Counted from the first letter of the stretch, positions 36,423 to 45,762 are shown. The stretch: 64,000 nt of DNA from Pseudomonas viridiflava (GCF_900580865.1 NZ_UTBZ01000134.1:124001-188000); one strand, 5' to 3'. Notes: generated from the letters alone by a model not told the origin. Made by a program: numbers and translations.

Positions 36423-37586
36423 ATGGGCGAATTCGATGCCATCCGACCTTACGACGACAGCGAAGTACCTGTGGTACTGGCAAGACTGCTCGGCGACAAG
36501 GCGTTTCTAGATATCCTCACCCACTTCCGCTTCCCGCGTTTTGCCGGAGCCTTCGGCTGGATGCTCAAACCACTTATAGCCCATCGGCTGCGTCGTGAGT
36601 TCGCCGACGTGACCTCGGTGGCGACGTTGCAGGACAAGGTCGAGTCCTACGTCGACCACACCATCGAGCGCGCCACCGACGGCGTGACCTACACCGGTGT
36701 CGAGCAATTCAAGTCCGGCAGCGCTTATCTGTTCATCGCCAACCACCGCGACATCGTGATGGACCCGGCCTTCGTCAACTACGCCGTGTACCACGCCGGC
36801 CTGCCGACGCCGCGCATCGCGATTGGCGACAACCTGCTGCAAAAGCCGTTTGTCAGCGATCTGATGCGTTTGAACAAGAGCTTTATCGTCCACCGTTCGA
36901 TCACCGGCCGTCGCGAGAAAATGGCTGCGTATCAACTGTTGTCGGCGTACATCAACCACTCGATCCGCAACGATTGCGCCTCGATCTGGATCGCTCAGGC
37001 TGAAGGTCGGGCGAAGGACGGCGACGACCGCACCGAGTCGGCGATCCTCAAGATGTTCCACATGAGCCGCAAGGACGAGCCGTTCGGCGAAGTCATTCGC
37101 TCGCTGAACGTCACCCCGGTGTCGATCAGCTACGAATACGACCCGTGCGACCAGGCCAAGGCCCGCGAGCTGTACATCCGCGCCACCACCGGCACCTACG
37201 CGAAAGCGCCGGGCGAGGATGACGTAAGCATCGCCAAGGGCATCACCGGCTACAAAGGCCGGGTGCACGTGAACTTCGCCGCGCCGATCACCGAGCTGTT
37301 TGAAGACACCAAGCAATTGGCGGTCGAAATGGACAAGCAGATTCTCGGCGGCTACCGGTTATTCCCGGTGCATTACCTGGCGTATGCGCAGTGGGCCGAT
37401 GCCGATCCGCAATTGAATGTGCCGAAGGCTGCCGAGGTGTTCCCGGCGGATGAACTGGCCAAGGCGCAGGAAGAATGGCAGAGCCGGCTGGACGCTTGCC
37501 CTGAGGAGCATCGTCCGTATCTGGTGCTGCAATATGCGACGCCGGTGCGTAATCAGTATCGGGTCAAGGCTGGGTTGCCGTTGTAA
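36423..37586 (+). CDS. 1-acyl-sn-glycerol-3-phosphate acyltransferase family protein
   Basis: A 387-residue acyltransferase of the PlsC/LPLAT superfamily. The catalytic motif is NHRDIVMD (H-x4-D), followed by a glycerol-phosphate-binding region near IVHRSITGRREK and an acidic WIAQAEGRAKDGDDRTE. It is longer than housekeeping PlsC (about 245 residues) and lacks a clear membrane helix, so it may be a second acyltransferase for phospholipid or a specialised lipid. ATG 36423 is preferred over ATG 36420 by its spacing from AAGAGAG. Confidence 0.87.
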   Translation: MGEFDAIRPYDDSEVPVVLARLLGDKAFLDILTHFRFPRFAGAFGWMLKPLIAHRLRREFADVTSVATLQDKVESYVDHTIERATDGVTYTGVEQFKSGSAYLFIANHRDIVMDPAFVNYAVYHAGLPTPRIAIGDNLLQKPFVSDLMRLNKSFIVHRSITGRREKMAAYQLLSAYINHSIRNDCASIWIAQAEGRAKDGDDRTESAILKMFHMSRKDEPFGEVIRSLNVTPVSISYEYDPCDQAKARELYIRATTGTYAKAPGEDDVSIAKGITGYKGRVHVNFAAPITELFEDTKQLAVEMDKQILGGYRLFPVHYLAYAQWADADPQLNVPKAAEVFPADELAKAQEEWQSRLDACPEEHRPYLVLQYATPVRNQYRVKAGLPL

Positions 37587-37602
37587 GCGGTTTCCACCTG
37601 AC

Positions 37603-37637
37603 GCAAAAACGGCGCCTTCGGGCGCCGTTTTTTTTTA
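37603..37637. terminator. Bidirectional terminator
   Basis: A 12-bp stem (AAAAACGGCGCC/GGCGCCGTTTTT) with a TTCG tetraloop and a T-run lies between the convergent acyltransferase and the small membrane protein gene. Confidence 0.93.
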
Positions 37638-37649
37638 TACCGGAAGCTT

Positions 37650-37931
37650 TTAGAAGCGTGTGCTGATCCAGGAGACGATCAGGGCCAGGCCCAGGCAAGC
37701 AAAACCAAAACGGTAGAAAAACCGGTTCATGCGCAAGGTCGCCCAATCCAGGATCGGTTCGGCATTCGGCTGCGCCTGACGCTGAGCGGCAATGCTGGCC
37801 ATCGCGCGCTGTTCACGGCGGCGGGTGGCGTGCAGCAGCCAACTGCCCGGAAACGCCAACAACAGCGCCAGCAGGTTGATCAACTTGGCGGGATGGGCGG
37901 TAAACAGCGTCATCAAGTGCAGCGACATCAC
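37650..37931 (-). CDS. Small conserved membrane protein, function unknown
   Basis: A 93-residue protein with two predicted membrane helices (about 16-33 and 73-90) around a basic cytoplasmic loop with RRREQRAM. No domain recognised. ATGs at 37931 and 37928 are adjacent. The clean terminator, hydrophobic pattern and codon use support a real gene. It is divergent from the small gene at 38122. Confidence 0.7.
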   Translation of the reverse strand: MMSLHLMTLFTAHPAKLINLLALLLAFPGSWLLHATRRREQRAMASIAAQRQAQPNAEPILDWATLRMNRFFYRFGFACLGLALIVSWISTRF

Positions 37932-38121
37932 AGACCTCTATCTGAACCGGTATGGCAGTCGCCAGATCGACGACCGCGGCGCGGATTCTAACCAAACCTG
38001 CCGGTTCAACCCCAGTCTTTGCGACAAATAACCTGACAATCGACCGATGGCTGTCCTGTGTCACGGCATCGTCATGTGGATAGGCCACCCTGCGCGCCTC
38101 GAAACACACATGGAACGCGAC

Positions 38122-38328
38122 ATGCTTCACGCTGAAAACCAGGATCGTCTGTACCTCATCACGCCTTACGACGAACAACAGAGCCTCGTCGGCAGTCTCG
38201 CCTTCAATGTTCAGGATCGCCATTGGCTGGTGTATTGCGCGCTGGGCGGGCATCAGCATGCGGATTTGCCGGAGACTGACTTACTGACTGGCGTCAGTGT
38301 CCTCGACTTCTACTCCCAGGCTGCTTGA
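38122..38328 (+). CDS. Small hypothetical protein
   Basis: A 68-residue protein (MLHAENQDRLYLITPYDEQQ...) with no recognised domain. The frame is open back to 38047. The start at 38122 has GGA seven bases before it, whereas the upstream ATGs at 38047 and 38110 have no ribosome site. It looks soluble, with a predicted alpha/beta composition. Moderate confidence that it is expressed. Confidence 0.55.
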   Translation: MLHAENQDRLYLITPYDEQQSLVGSLAFNVQDRHWLVYCALGGHQHADLPETDLLTGVSVLDFYSQAA

Positions 38329-38340
38329 AAAAGCAAAAGC

Positions 38341-38614
38341 ACCCTCACCCTAGCCCTCTCCCAGAGGGAGAGGGGACTGACCGAGTTGTTTGGTCGAGGT
38401 ACATCGACCTGAAATATCAAGCCGAACTCAGATTCTGAAAAGTCCCGATCGGCTCCCTTTCCCCCTCCCCCCCCAGAGGGAGAGGGGACTGACCGAGTTG
38501 TTTGGTCGAGGTACATCGACCTGAAATATCAAGCCGAACTCAGATTCTGAAAAGCCCCCGATCGGCTCCCTTTCCCCCTCGCCCCCTTGGGGGAGAGGGC
38601 TGGGGTGAGGGGGT
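38341..38614. repeat. CCCTCACCCTAG-family inverted repeat with 112-bp tandem duplication
   Basis: Outer arms (38341-38376 and about 38573-38614) match the repeat at 34974-35150. Inside, a 112-base unit occurs twice head to tail (38361-38472 and from 38473) with almost no difference except a small C-run indel. The 3' arm then closes the element. There is no gene in this stretch of about 350 bases. Confidence 0.9.
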
Positions 38615-38631
38615 ACGATTTCATGCCCCAC

Positions 38632-38668
38632 AAAAAAGCCCGGAACCATCACTGGCCCCGGGCTTTTT
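38632..38668 (-). terminator. Terminator after yajG
   Basis: A 7-bp stem (AGCCCGG/CCGGGCT) has an A-run on the left, giving a T-run on the minus strand; a T-run is on the right as well. Confidence 0.85.
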
Positions 38669-38684
38669 CATATCCGCCGAAAAC

Positions 38685-39269
38685 TTACTCAGCCAGAACC
38701 TGACCCACGGTCGGATCCTTGAACAGACGCGTCAACGCATCGCTCAACACATCGCTGACCAGTTTGGTGTTGGTTTCCTGGTTTGGCGCCATGCCGAAAC
38801 GCTGGTCCAGCGAAGCACCGTAACGGCCGCTGTAGCGACGGTTAGCGTTTTGCACGTCGGAGCGGAAGGTCGCGCCGATGGTCGCTTCAGTAACGTACAT
38901 GCCCTCTTTCGGCGACTGATATTTCAGCTCGGCCAGGGTCACGGTCAGCTGCGGAGCATTCGGTGCGTTGTTGGTCGGGGTGAAACCCAACAGGCGCACG
39001 GCAGCTTCAGCCTGAGCCTGCAGCTTCGGCAGGATCTGCTCGCGCTGCACGGTGATGGCGCTGGTTTCCGGGTACAGACCGCCACGGGTGCCCAGAGTTG
39101 GCGACGGACGACCGTCAACCACACGCACGACGACTGGCTGGCCACGGCCGACCGCTGGCAGCTGGGTGGTCAGCTTCGGCTCCGGGTTCAGTTGTTGCGG
39201 GCTGTGGGCGCAGCCGGCCAGGGTCAAACCGGCCACAGTGATCAAACCGAACAACAGGCGTTGCAACAT
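38685..39269 (-). CDS. YajG family lipoprotein
   Basis: A 194-residue lipoprotein with lipobox LTLAGCAH (Cys20) and the YajG domain (VVVRVVDGRPSPTLGTRGG). Function unknown; E. coli YajG is an outer-membrane lipoprotein adjacent to ampG. The start at 39269 has GGAGAGA; the longer frame to 39368 is unsupported. It is a single gene. Confidence 0.88.
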   Translation of the reverse strand: MLQRLLFGLITVAGLTLAGCAHSPQQLNPEPKLTTQLPAVGRGQPVVVRVVDGRPSPTLGTRGGLYPETSAITVQREQILPKLQAQAEAAVRLLGFTPTNNAPNAPQLTVTLAELKYQSPKEGMYVTEATIGATFRSDVQNANRRYSGRYGASLDQRFGMAPNQETNTKLVSDVLSDALTRLFKDPTVGQVLAE

Positions 39270-39473
39270 GCTCTTCTCTCCAGAATCAGGCACAAACAGG
39301 CCGGCAGTATAGCGGTGGGCCACTGCGGGTAACCAGCGCCCGGCAGCGAATACTGAAATGTCTGACAAACCCGTGGCAAAGCGGTTCCTGTCACAGTTTA
39401 TTCACCCGCCATACACGTTGACGTCACGGCGCTTTGACAACCTTGCAATCAGTCCCCCACAAGGTACTCAATC

Positions 39474-39707
39474 ATGCGCTATCTGATCTCGTTGTTCGCA
39501 CCACGTCCACTGCATCGCAGCTTCGCCCTGCTCGACCGCAACGGCCATTGCCAGGCTTTCAAGCAGTGCAGCCTGCAACCGATGGGCGACGGCTGGGTGG
39601 AAATCGAAGAAATCCGCCTCAACTGGTTGCACCAGCCACTGCCCGCCAGCGCCCGCGTCATAGCGTCGCAGCCCCGTGCACGGGTGCAAGCGATGTTGAG
39701 CATCTGA
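39474..39707 (+). CDS. Small conserved hypothetical protein
   Basis: A 77-residue protein (MRYLISLFAPRPLHRSFALLD...) with no recognised domain. AAGGTA precedes the ATG. Two overlapping frames at the same place are longer or of equal length, but this frame has the best start signal and a coherent hydrophobic/charged pattern. Codon use resembles the genes around it. Confidence 0.6.
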   Translation: MRYLISLFAPRPLHRSFALLDRNGHCQAFKQCSLQPMGDGWVEIEEIRLNWLHQPLPASARVIASQPRARVQAMLSI

Positions 39708-40416
39708 CCGGATGCCTAATAAAAGTCATTAAACACGAGCAACTGCCCGCATTTCTTCGATACAATCTCCCCCCGATTATAAGGACGTCTCCTGATCGGG
39801 CCCCGCAACAGCGTCAATGCGCATGCATTTGACATCAAAATCGCCCACAGAGAGCCGCCCACACAGATCGAGTGAAGTTGGCGCGCTTGCCTGTTCTTCC
39901 GGCAAAAACCCCGCTTTTCGCGAATCTGCAGAGCTGTCATGACGCTCGGCCACCGCGTTGTTTTTGCCCTCGGGCAAGGTGCCAGGCCTGGACAGCCCTT
40001 TTTTGAGGTTCACGTCTTCAAAAGAGCGTGAAAAAAACGGGTTTTCACAACTTCACAAGAGTGTGGCGAGCAAATGAAAAGTTTTGCGTCTGAACATGCA
40101 CCATTAGCGTCTGAAACAGCCCAACGACACAGGACCGGGTATACCTCGAATATCGGAGCCTGAAGCCTGTCCGCTACGGATTTGGTTGCACAAAAACGGA
40201 TGTCTCGACCATAAGTCGAATTGCCAGCTGCGTGCTGAAATGAGTTCATGGAGCTCTTGAAAGCCAAGCCGCATACATCCGTCGAAGTTGCGAAAAATTG
40301 CGAAGATTCGGACATGGCGAACCTGACCACGGATAGCTGGGGCATAACTGATCTGTCCCGGAACGCCTGGCAGCCATGCCGACAATTTGGTGCTGCAGAT
40401 TTTGGAGACGCGTTAA
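39708..40416. other. Long intergenic region upstream of mqo
   Basis: No convincing gene is seen in these 709 bases. GC content falls relative to the flanks. A TACAAT -10-like element is at 39761-39766 without a good -35. Several short open frames exist on the minus strand (for example 40010-40345 and 39777-40013), but they lack family support or ribosome sites. It may hold an extended 5' leader for mqo or an unrecognised small RNA. Confidence 0.5.
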
Positions 40417-41925
40417 ATGGCGCATAACGAAGCAGTCGACGTAGTTCTGGTTGGGGCGGGCATCATGAGTGCCACCTTGGCCGTGCTGCTCAAAGAGCTC
40501 GACCCCGCGATCAAGCTGGAAGTCGTCGAGCTGATGGATTCCGGTGCTGCCGAGAGTTCCAACCCCTGGAACAACGCCGGTACCGGTCACGCCGGCCTGT
40601 GCGAGCTGAACTACACGCCGCAAGCCGCTGATGGCACCGTCGACATCAAGAAAGCCGTGCACATCAACACCCAGTTCGAGGTGTCCAAGCAGTTCTGGTC
40701 GTACCTGACCAAGAAAGGCACCTTCGGCTCGTGCAAATCCTTTATCAGCCCGGTGCCGCACCTCAGCTTCGTGCAGGGTGACAGCGGCGTTTCCTTCCTC
40801 AAGGAACGCTTTGACGTGTTGAGCAAGCATCACGCTTTCGCCGACATGGAATACACCGAAGACAAGGGCAAAATGGCCGAGTGGATGCCGTTGATGATGC
40901 CGGGCCGCTCGCCGGACGAAGTCCTTGCCGCGACCCGCGTGATGAACGGCACCGACGTCAACTTTGGCGCCCTGACCAATCAGTTGCTCAAGCACCTGAC
41001 CAGCGCTCCCGACACTCAAGTCAAATACTGCAAGCGCGTCACCGGCCTCAAGCGTAATGGTGCCGGCTGGACCGTCAGCATCAAGGACGTCAACAGCGGC
41101 AGCAGCCGTGAAGTCGACGCCAAGTTCGTCTTCCTCGGCGCGGGTGGCGCGGCGTTGCCGTTGCTGCAGGCTTCGGGCATCGAAGAAAGCAAAGGCTTCG
41201 GCGGCTTCCCGATCAGCGGCCAGTGGCTGCGTTGCGACAACCCGGAAGTGGTCAAGCATCACCAGGCCAAGGTTTACAGCCAGGCTGCTGTGGGTTCGCC
41301 ACCGATGTCGGTGCCGCACCTGGACACCCGTGTGGTCGACGGCAAGAAATCCCTGCTGTTCGGGCCATACGCCGGTTTCACCACCAAGTTCCTCAAGCAC
41401 GGTTCCTTCATGGACCTGCCGCTGTCGGTTCGCGCCGGTAACATCGGACCGATGCTGGCCGTGGCGAAAAACAACATGGACCTGACCAAGTACCTGGTCA
41501 GCGAAGTGATGCAATCGATGGAGCAGCGCCTGGATTCCCTGCGCCGTTTCTACCCGGAGGCGAAAGCCGAAGACTGGCGACTGGAAGTGGCCGGCCAACG
41601 GGTACAGATCATCAAGAAAGACCCGAAAAAGGGCGGCATCCTGCAGTTCGGTACCGAACTGGTAGCGGCCAAGGACGGTTCCCTCGCCGCCCTGCTCGGT
41701 GCTTCGCCAGGTGCGTCGGTGACCGTTTCGATCATGCTCGAGCTGATCGAGAAGTGCTTCCCGGCCAAAGCCAAAGGCGAATGGGCCGGCAAACTGGCGG
41801 AAATCTTCCCGGCCCGTGAAAAGGTTCTGGAAACCGATGCTGCGCTGTATCGCAAGATCAACACGCAGAACAACATCGCGCTGGAACTGGTTGAAGAAAG
41901 CAGCGAGACCCCAAGCTACGCTTGA
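40417..41925 (+). CDS. mqo: Malate:quinone oxidoreductase
   Basis: A 502-residue FAD-dependent peripheral membrane enzyme that oxidises malate to oxaloacetate and passes electrons to quinone, bypassing NAD-malate dehydrogenase. The dinucleotide motif [15 protein letters not shown] is at the N-terminus, and [22 protein letters not shown] is the family signature. The C-terminal [17 protein letters not shown] closes the FAD site. It is preceded by an unusually long gap and followed by a terminator. Confidence 0.96.
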   Translation: MAHNEAVDVVLVGAGIMSATLAVLLKELDPAIKLEVVELMDSGAAESSNPWNNAGTGHAGLCELNYTPQAADGTVDIKKAVHINTQFEVSKQFWSYLTKKGTFGSCKSFISPVPHLSFVQGDSGVSFLKERFDVLSKHHAFADMEYTEDKGKMAEWMPLMMPGRSPDEVLAATRVMNGTDVNFGALTNQLLKHLTSAPDTQVKYCKRVTGLKRNGAGWTVSIKDVNSGSSREVDAKFVFLGAGGAALPLLQASGIEESKGFGGFPISGQWLRCDNPEVVKHHQAKVYSQAAVGSPPMSVPHLDTRVVDGKKSLLFGPYAGFTTKFLKHGSFMDLPLSVRAGNIGPMLAVAKNNMDLTKYLVSEVMQSMEQRLDSLRRFYPEAKAEDWRLEVAGQRVQIIKKDPKKGGILQFGTELVAAKDGSLAALLGASPGASVTVSIMLELIEKCFPAKAKGEWAGKLAEIFPAREKVLETDAALYRKINTQNNIALELVEESSETPSYA

Positions 41926-41936
41926 TCACGCTGCAT

Positions 41937-41977
41937 AAAAAACGCCCCGTACTCAATGAGTGCGGGGCGTTTTTTTA
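41937..41977. terminator. Bidirectional terminator after mqo
   Basis: A 12-bp stem (CGCCCCG.ACTC/GAGT.CGGGGCG) is flanked by an A-run and a T-run between the convergent mqo and PA4642-like genes. Confidence 0.92.
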
Positions 41978-41992
41978 TGCTTGGGAAAAGTC

Positions 41993-42280
41993 TCAGGTGC
42001 GGGACTTTTCAATCAGCTCGATGTATTCCGGGGCGTTGCGCTGATCGGCGATCAGGTCAACGAAGGTCTTGCCCTGCTCGTCCTTGCCATCCACGTCATA
42101 ACCTGCCGCAACGAAGAAGCCCAGAAAGCGCTCGAAGTCATCGATACGCAGGCCACGGTAGGCCTTGATCAGTTTGTGCAGCGACGGCGAAGTGGCGTCG
42201 ACCGGCTCAAAATCGAGGAACAGCTTGATCTGCTCATCGCCGATCTCGTCACCAATCACTTGTTTCTTATCTTTACGCAT
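41993..42280 (-). CDS. PA4642-family conserved protein
   Basis: A 95-residue acidic protein (MRKDKKQVIGDEIGDEQIKLFLDFE...) conserved next to mqo in pseudomonads. Its C-terminal half (FERFLGFFVAAGYDVDGKDEQGKTFVDLIADQ) resembles an ankyrin-like helix pair. No catalytic motif is visible. Function unknown. Confidence 0.8.
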   Translation of the reverse strand: MRKDKKQVIGDEIGDEQIKLFLDFEPVDATSPSLHKLIKAYRGLRIDDFERFLGFFVAAGYDVDGKDEQGKTFVDLIADQRNAPEYIELIEKSRT

Positions 42281-42343
42281 TGCCGACTCCAGCTCGCAGA
42301 CATTACACGGGGCGGGCAGTTTACCCCTGCCCGGCCGCCGGGC

Positions 42344-42823
42344 TCAACGCGATCGCACGGCACCGGTGTGCAAATCGGCCCAGATGTGGCCGTTGGCGTA
42401 ACTGAGGAACTGCACATACACGGTGTCATTGCGCAGCAGATCGATGATCACGCGGTATTGGGCCTGTGGATAAAACAGCGTCAGGGTTTTGCTCTTGTCG
42501 TCGTAGACCGGTTTTTTCAGGCTTTTGCTTTCGCCGTCGAAATTGACCAGCACTTGAGCAATGCTCGCGCCTTTGTTCAAGGACTTGCCCTTGAGGCGGA
42601 TCATCAATGGCGAGGTGACCGGAATCGGCTGCTGATTGGATTGGCGTTGCGCACCCACGACCACGGAATAGTCGGTGACTTGCATGAGTTGCTGCTGCTC
42701 GGGCTCAGCATCGCGCACGGTCAGATCGTCCGGCGGCAGGAACTGGCTGTGCATCGGCGCGGCGGACAGCGGCAGGCTGAGTATCAGTAAAAGCGCGGCG
42801 AGGCTGCGGATCAAGAGGCGCAT
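42344..42823 (-). CDS. Exported conserved hypothetical protein
   Basis: A 159-residue protein with a signal peptide (MRLLIRSLAALLLILSLPLSAAP) and a mature domain rich in beta-strand pattern (DYSVVVGAQRQ, QYRVIIDLLRNDTVYVQFL). I do not recognise the family; it is probably the PA4643/PA4644-position gene. It is likely periplasmic. Confidence 0.72.
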   Translation of the reverse strand: MRLLIRSLAALLLILSLPLSAAPMHSQFLPPDDLTVRDAEPEQQQLMQVTDYSVVVGAQRQSNQQPIPVTSPLMIRLKGKSLNKGASIAQVLVNFDGESKSLKKPVYDDKSKTLTLFYPQAQYRVIIDLLRNDTVYVQFLSYANGHIWADLHTGAVRSR

Positions 42824-42894
42824 GACAGGCTCCGGAGGGCGGGGCCGAGCACTCTAGCATGGGTATCACGGATGGATCAGCACACACAAAACAA

Positions 42895-42999
42895 CTGTGG
42901 GAGCGAGCTTGCTCCGGGCGGCGTTCCGACGAAGGCAATTTCACATTCAAGACTTATCCTGAATGAAAGATCGCCTTCGCGAGCAGGCTCGCTCCCACA
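42895..42999. repeat. REP pair (copy 7) with atypical left arm
   Basis: The right arm (42973-42999) is standard. The left arm (42895-42936) starts CTGTGGGAGCGAGCTTGCT and continues CCGGGCGGCGTTCCGACGAAG, the same unusual tail as copy 6. Confidence 0.82.
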
Positions 43000-43016
43000 T
43001 TGGATCGAGGCGCGGA

Positions 43017-43574
43017 TTACATGCCTTTAACGGCAAAGATCCCGTTGGCGTTGCGCCAGTAGCCTTTGTAGTCCATGCCGTAACCGAAGATGTAGCGGTC
43101 GATGCACGGCAGGCCAACAAAATCGGCTTTCAGGTCGGGACGCGCCTTGCGGTCGTGATCCTTGTCGATCAGCACGGCGGTGTGCACTTTGCGCGCGCCA
43201 GCGTGTTTGCAGAAGTCGATGATCGCACCGAGGGTGTGACCTTCGTCGAGGATGTCGTCGATGATCAGCACGTCGCGGTCGATGAACGAAACTTCCGGCT
43301 TGGCTTTCCAGAACAGGTCGCCGCCGCTGGTTTCGTTGCGATAACGGGTCGCGTGCAGGTACGACGCTTCCAGCGGGAAGTGCAGATGCGTCAGCAGCTT
43401 GCCGGAGAAGATCAGGCCGCCGTTCATCACACAGAACACCACCGGGTTGCTGTCAGCCAGTTGTTCGTTGATTTGTGCACCGACACGGGCGATGGCCGCC
43501 TCGACTTCAGCTTCGGTGTACAGGCAGTCAGCCTCTCGCATGATTTGACGGATATGCTCGAGATCAGCGGACAT
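43017..43574 (-). CDS. hpt: Hypoxanthine-guanine phosphoribosyltransferase
   Basis: A 185-residue type I phosphoribosyltransferase of purine salvage. The PRPP-binding loop is VLIIDDILDEGHTLG; LTHLHFPLEASYLHATRYRN and the C-terminal FVGLPCIDRYIFGYGMDY (base-binding) are typical. ATG 43574 follows GGAGAG and gives the Pseudomonas Hpt length. It is divergent from upp, with a perfect palindrome at 43665-43680 in the shared upstream region. Confidence 0.95.
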   Translation of the reverse strand: MSADLEHIRQIMREADCLYTEAEVEAAIARVGAQINEQLADSNPVVFCVMNGGLIFSGKLLTHLHFPLEASYLHATRYRNETSGGDLFWKAKPEVSFIDRDVLIIDDILDEGHTLGAIIDFCKHAGARKVHTAVLIDKDHDRKARPDLKADFVGLPCIDRYIFGYGMDYKGYWRNANGIFAVKGM

Positions 43575-43664
43575 GGCGCTCTCCAGGGGTGGCGGAATTG
43601 GAAAAGCGGGCAAAGGTACGCATCCATCGAGGCCGAATCAAGCCTTTATGGACTAACGTACAGA

Positions 43665-43680
43665 ATGTCCTATAGGACAT
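43665..43680. promoter_or_regulatory. 16-bp perfect palindrome between hpt and upp
   Basis: ATGTCCTATAGGACAT is its own inverse complement. It lies in the 162-base divergent intergenic region between the purine (hpt) and pyrimidine (upp-uraA) salvage genes, 57 bases before upp. It looks like an operator for a dimeric regulator; identity unknown. Confidence 0.45.
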
Positions 43681-43736
43681 CACCCTCGGATAGATTAATC
43701 TAGGCCGGTTTTTTTGCCCGCCGCCGGAGTTTTTCC

Positions 43737-44375
43737 ATGCCCATCCTCGAGATCCGCCATCCGCTGATCCGTCATAAACTCGGCCTGATGCGCCGCGCCG
43801 ATATCAGCACCAAGAACTTCCGTGAGCTTGCTCAGGAAGTCGGCGCCCTGTTGACCTATGAAGCTACCAAAGATTTGCCGCTGGAGTCCTACGATATTCC
43901 AGGCTGGTGCGGCACCGTGTCGGTCGAGAAGATCGCCGGCAAGAAGATCACCGTCGTGCCGATCCTGCGCGCCGGCATCGGCATGCTTGAGGGCGTGCTG
44001 AGCCTGATCCCGGGTGCCAAGGTTTCTGCTGTGGGTGTCGCCCGCAACGAAGAAACCCTGCAAGCGCACACCTATCTGGAAAAACTGGTTCCGGAAATCG
44101 ACGAACGGTTGGCGATGATCATCGACCCGATGCTCGCCACCGGCAGCTCGATGGTTGCGACCATTGATCTGTTGAAGAAAGCCGGCTGCAAAGACATCCG
44201 CGCGATGGTGCTGGTTGCCGCGCCGGAAGGTATTGCTGCCGTAGAAAAGGCTCACCCGGACGTGACCATCTACACCGCGTCCATCGATGAGCGCTTGAAC
44301 GAGCACGGTTACATCATCCCAGGGCTTGGCGACGCCGGTGACAAGATCTTCGGCACCAAGCAGAAGGACGCGTAA
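43737..44375 (+). CDS. upp: Uracil phosphoribosyltransferase
   Basis: A 212-residue enzyme converting uracil and PRPP to UMP. The PRPP loop is [20 protein letters not shown] and the uracil-binding C-terminus is [17 protein letters not shown]. Start has CCGGAG before it. It is in an operon with uraA two bases downstream. Confidence 0.97.
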   Translation: MPILEIRHPLIRHKLGLMRRADISTKNFRELAQEVGALLTYEATKDLPLESYDIPGWCGTVSVEKIAGKKITVVPILRAGIGMLEGVLSLIPGAKVSAVGVARNEETLQAHTYLEKLVPEIDERLAMIIDPMLATGSSMVATIDLLKKAGCKDIRAMVLVAAPEGIAAVEKAHPDVTIYTASIDERLNEHGYIIPGLGDAGDKIFGTKQKDA

Positions 44376-44377
44376 CC

Positions 44378-45652
44378 ATGCAGCAAGAGTTCAACGATCC
44401 GCTCTGGCGCACGGTGCTGTCCGGCGCCCAGATGCTGTTCGTGGCTTTCGGCGCTCTGGTGCTGATGCCGCTGATCACGGGCCTGGACCCGAACGTGGCA
44501 CTGTTTACCGCAGGTCTTGGGACGATCCTGTTCCAGATCGTCACCGGGCGTCAGGTGCCGGTGTTTCTGGCGTCGAGCTTCGCCTTCATCACCCCGATCA
44601 TTCTCGCCAAGGGTCAGTTCGGCCTCGCCGCGACCATGGGCGGTGTAATGGCAGCCGGTTTCGTCTACACCTTCCTCGGTCTTGCCGTGAAAATCAAAGG
44701 CACGGGCTTTATTGACCGCTTGCTGCCACCGGTGGTGATTGGTCCAGTGATCATTTCCATCGGCCTGGCCATGGCGCCGATTGCCGCGAACATGGCGATG
44801 GGCAAGGCTGGCGACGGTTCTGAGCTGATCCACTACCAGACCGCGATGATGATCTCGATGCCGGCATTGCTCACCACGTTGATCGTGGCGGTGTTCGGTA
44901 AAGGCATCTTCCGCCTGGTGCCGATCATTTCCGGCGTACTGGTCGGTTTTGCTATGGCGTTCTATTTCGGCGTGGTCGACACGGCGAAGATCGCCGCAGC
45001 GCCATGGTTTGCCATCCCGCATTTCACCGCGCCGGAGTTCAACTGGCAGGCGATTCTGTTCATCGTTCCGGTGGCACTGGCGCCGGCCATTGAGCACATC
45101 GGTGGTGTGATCGCGGTCGGCAGCGTGACCGGTCGCGATTACCTGAAGAAGCCGGGCCTGCATCGCACCCTGCTCGGTGACGGTATTGCCACCACCGCCG
45201 CCGGTCTGTTCGGCGGCCCACCAAACACCACCTACGCCGAAGTGACGGGCGCGGTGATGCTGACCAAGAACTACAACCCGAAAATCATGACCTGGGCGGC
45301 GATCTTCGCCATCAGCCTGGCGTTCATTGGCAAGTTCGGCGCACTGCTGCAAAGCATTCCGGTGCCGGTGATGGGCGGGATTCTGTGCTTGCTGTTCGGT
45401 TCGATCGCGGCGGTGGGCATGAACACCCTGATCCGCCACAAGATTGATCTGGGCGAGGCGCGCAATCTGGTGATTGTCTCGGTGACATTGGTGTTCGGGA
45501 TTGGCGGTGTGCTGGTCGGCACCGGTACCGGCCCGGACGACTTCGGCCTCAAAGGCATCGCGCTGTGCGCGGTGGTGGCGATTGCGCTGAACCTGATTCT
45601 GCCGGGCAATGATGGCTGGAAGAACAAGAAGGCGGATGAGCCGCTGATCTAA
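44378..45652 (+). CDS. uraA: Uracil permease (UraA, NCS2 family)
   Basis: A 424-residue nucleobase:cation symporter with about 14 hydrophobic segments. Signature parts include QMLFVAFGALVLMPLITGLDP, VALAPAIEHIGGVIAVGSVTG and FGGPPNTTYAEVTGAVMLTKNYNP. It imports uracil for the adjacent Upp enzyme, so the pair is a complete salvage route. ATG at 44378 directly follows the upp stop. Confidence 0.96.
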   Translation: MQQEFNDPLWRTVLSGAQMLFVAFGALVLMPLITGLDPNVALFTAGLGTILFQIVTGRQVPVFLASSFAFITPIILAKGQFGLAATMGGVMAAGFVYTFLGLAVKIKGTGFIDRLLPPVVIGPVIISIGLAMAPIAANMAMGKAGDGSELIHYQTAMMISMPALLTTLIVAVFGKGIFRLVPIISGVLVGFAMAFYFGVVDTAKIAAAPWFAIPHFTAPEFNWQAILFIVPVALAPAIEHIGGVIAVGSVTGRDYLKKPGLHRTLLGDGIATTAAGLFGGPPNTTYAEVTGAVMLTKNYNPKIMTWAAIFAISLAFIGKFGALLQSIPVPVMGGILCLLFGSIAAVGMNTLIRHKIDLGEARNLVIVSVTLVFGIGGVLVGTGTGPDDFGLKGIALCAVVAIALNLILPGNDGWKNKKADEPLI

Positions 45653-45681
45653 GCCTTTAGATCGTCGCTGCCTGAAAGATA

Positions 45682-45753
45682 GCTTTCGCGAGCAGGCTCG
45701 CTCCCACAGTTTTGGAATGCGTTTCCCTGTGGGAGCGAGCCTGCTCGCGAAGC
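45682..45753. repeat. REP inverted pair (copy 8)
   Basis: Arms of 27 bases (45682-45708 and 45727-45753) match the family core, between the convergent uraA and hemH genes. Confidence 0.95.
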
Positions 45754-45762
45754 TCTTGGCTT

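Noticed and set aside
38310-38652. Small minus-strand frames with repeated peptide
   Set aside because: They translate the 112-base tandem repeat; the shared peptide reflects the DNA repeat, not a protein family.
39777-40013. Possible 78-residue minus-strand gene before mqo
   Set aside because: No Shine-Dalgarno site or recognised domain; overlaps another minus-strand frame.
40010-40345. Possible 111-residue minus-strand gene before mqo
   Set aside because: No ribosome site, no family resemblance and irregular codon use; kept only as part of the unexplained gap.
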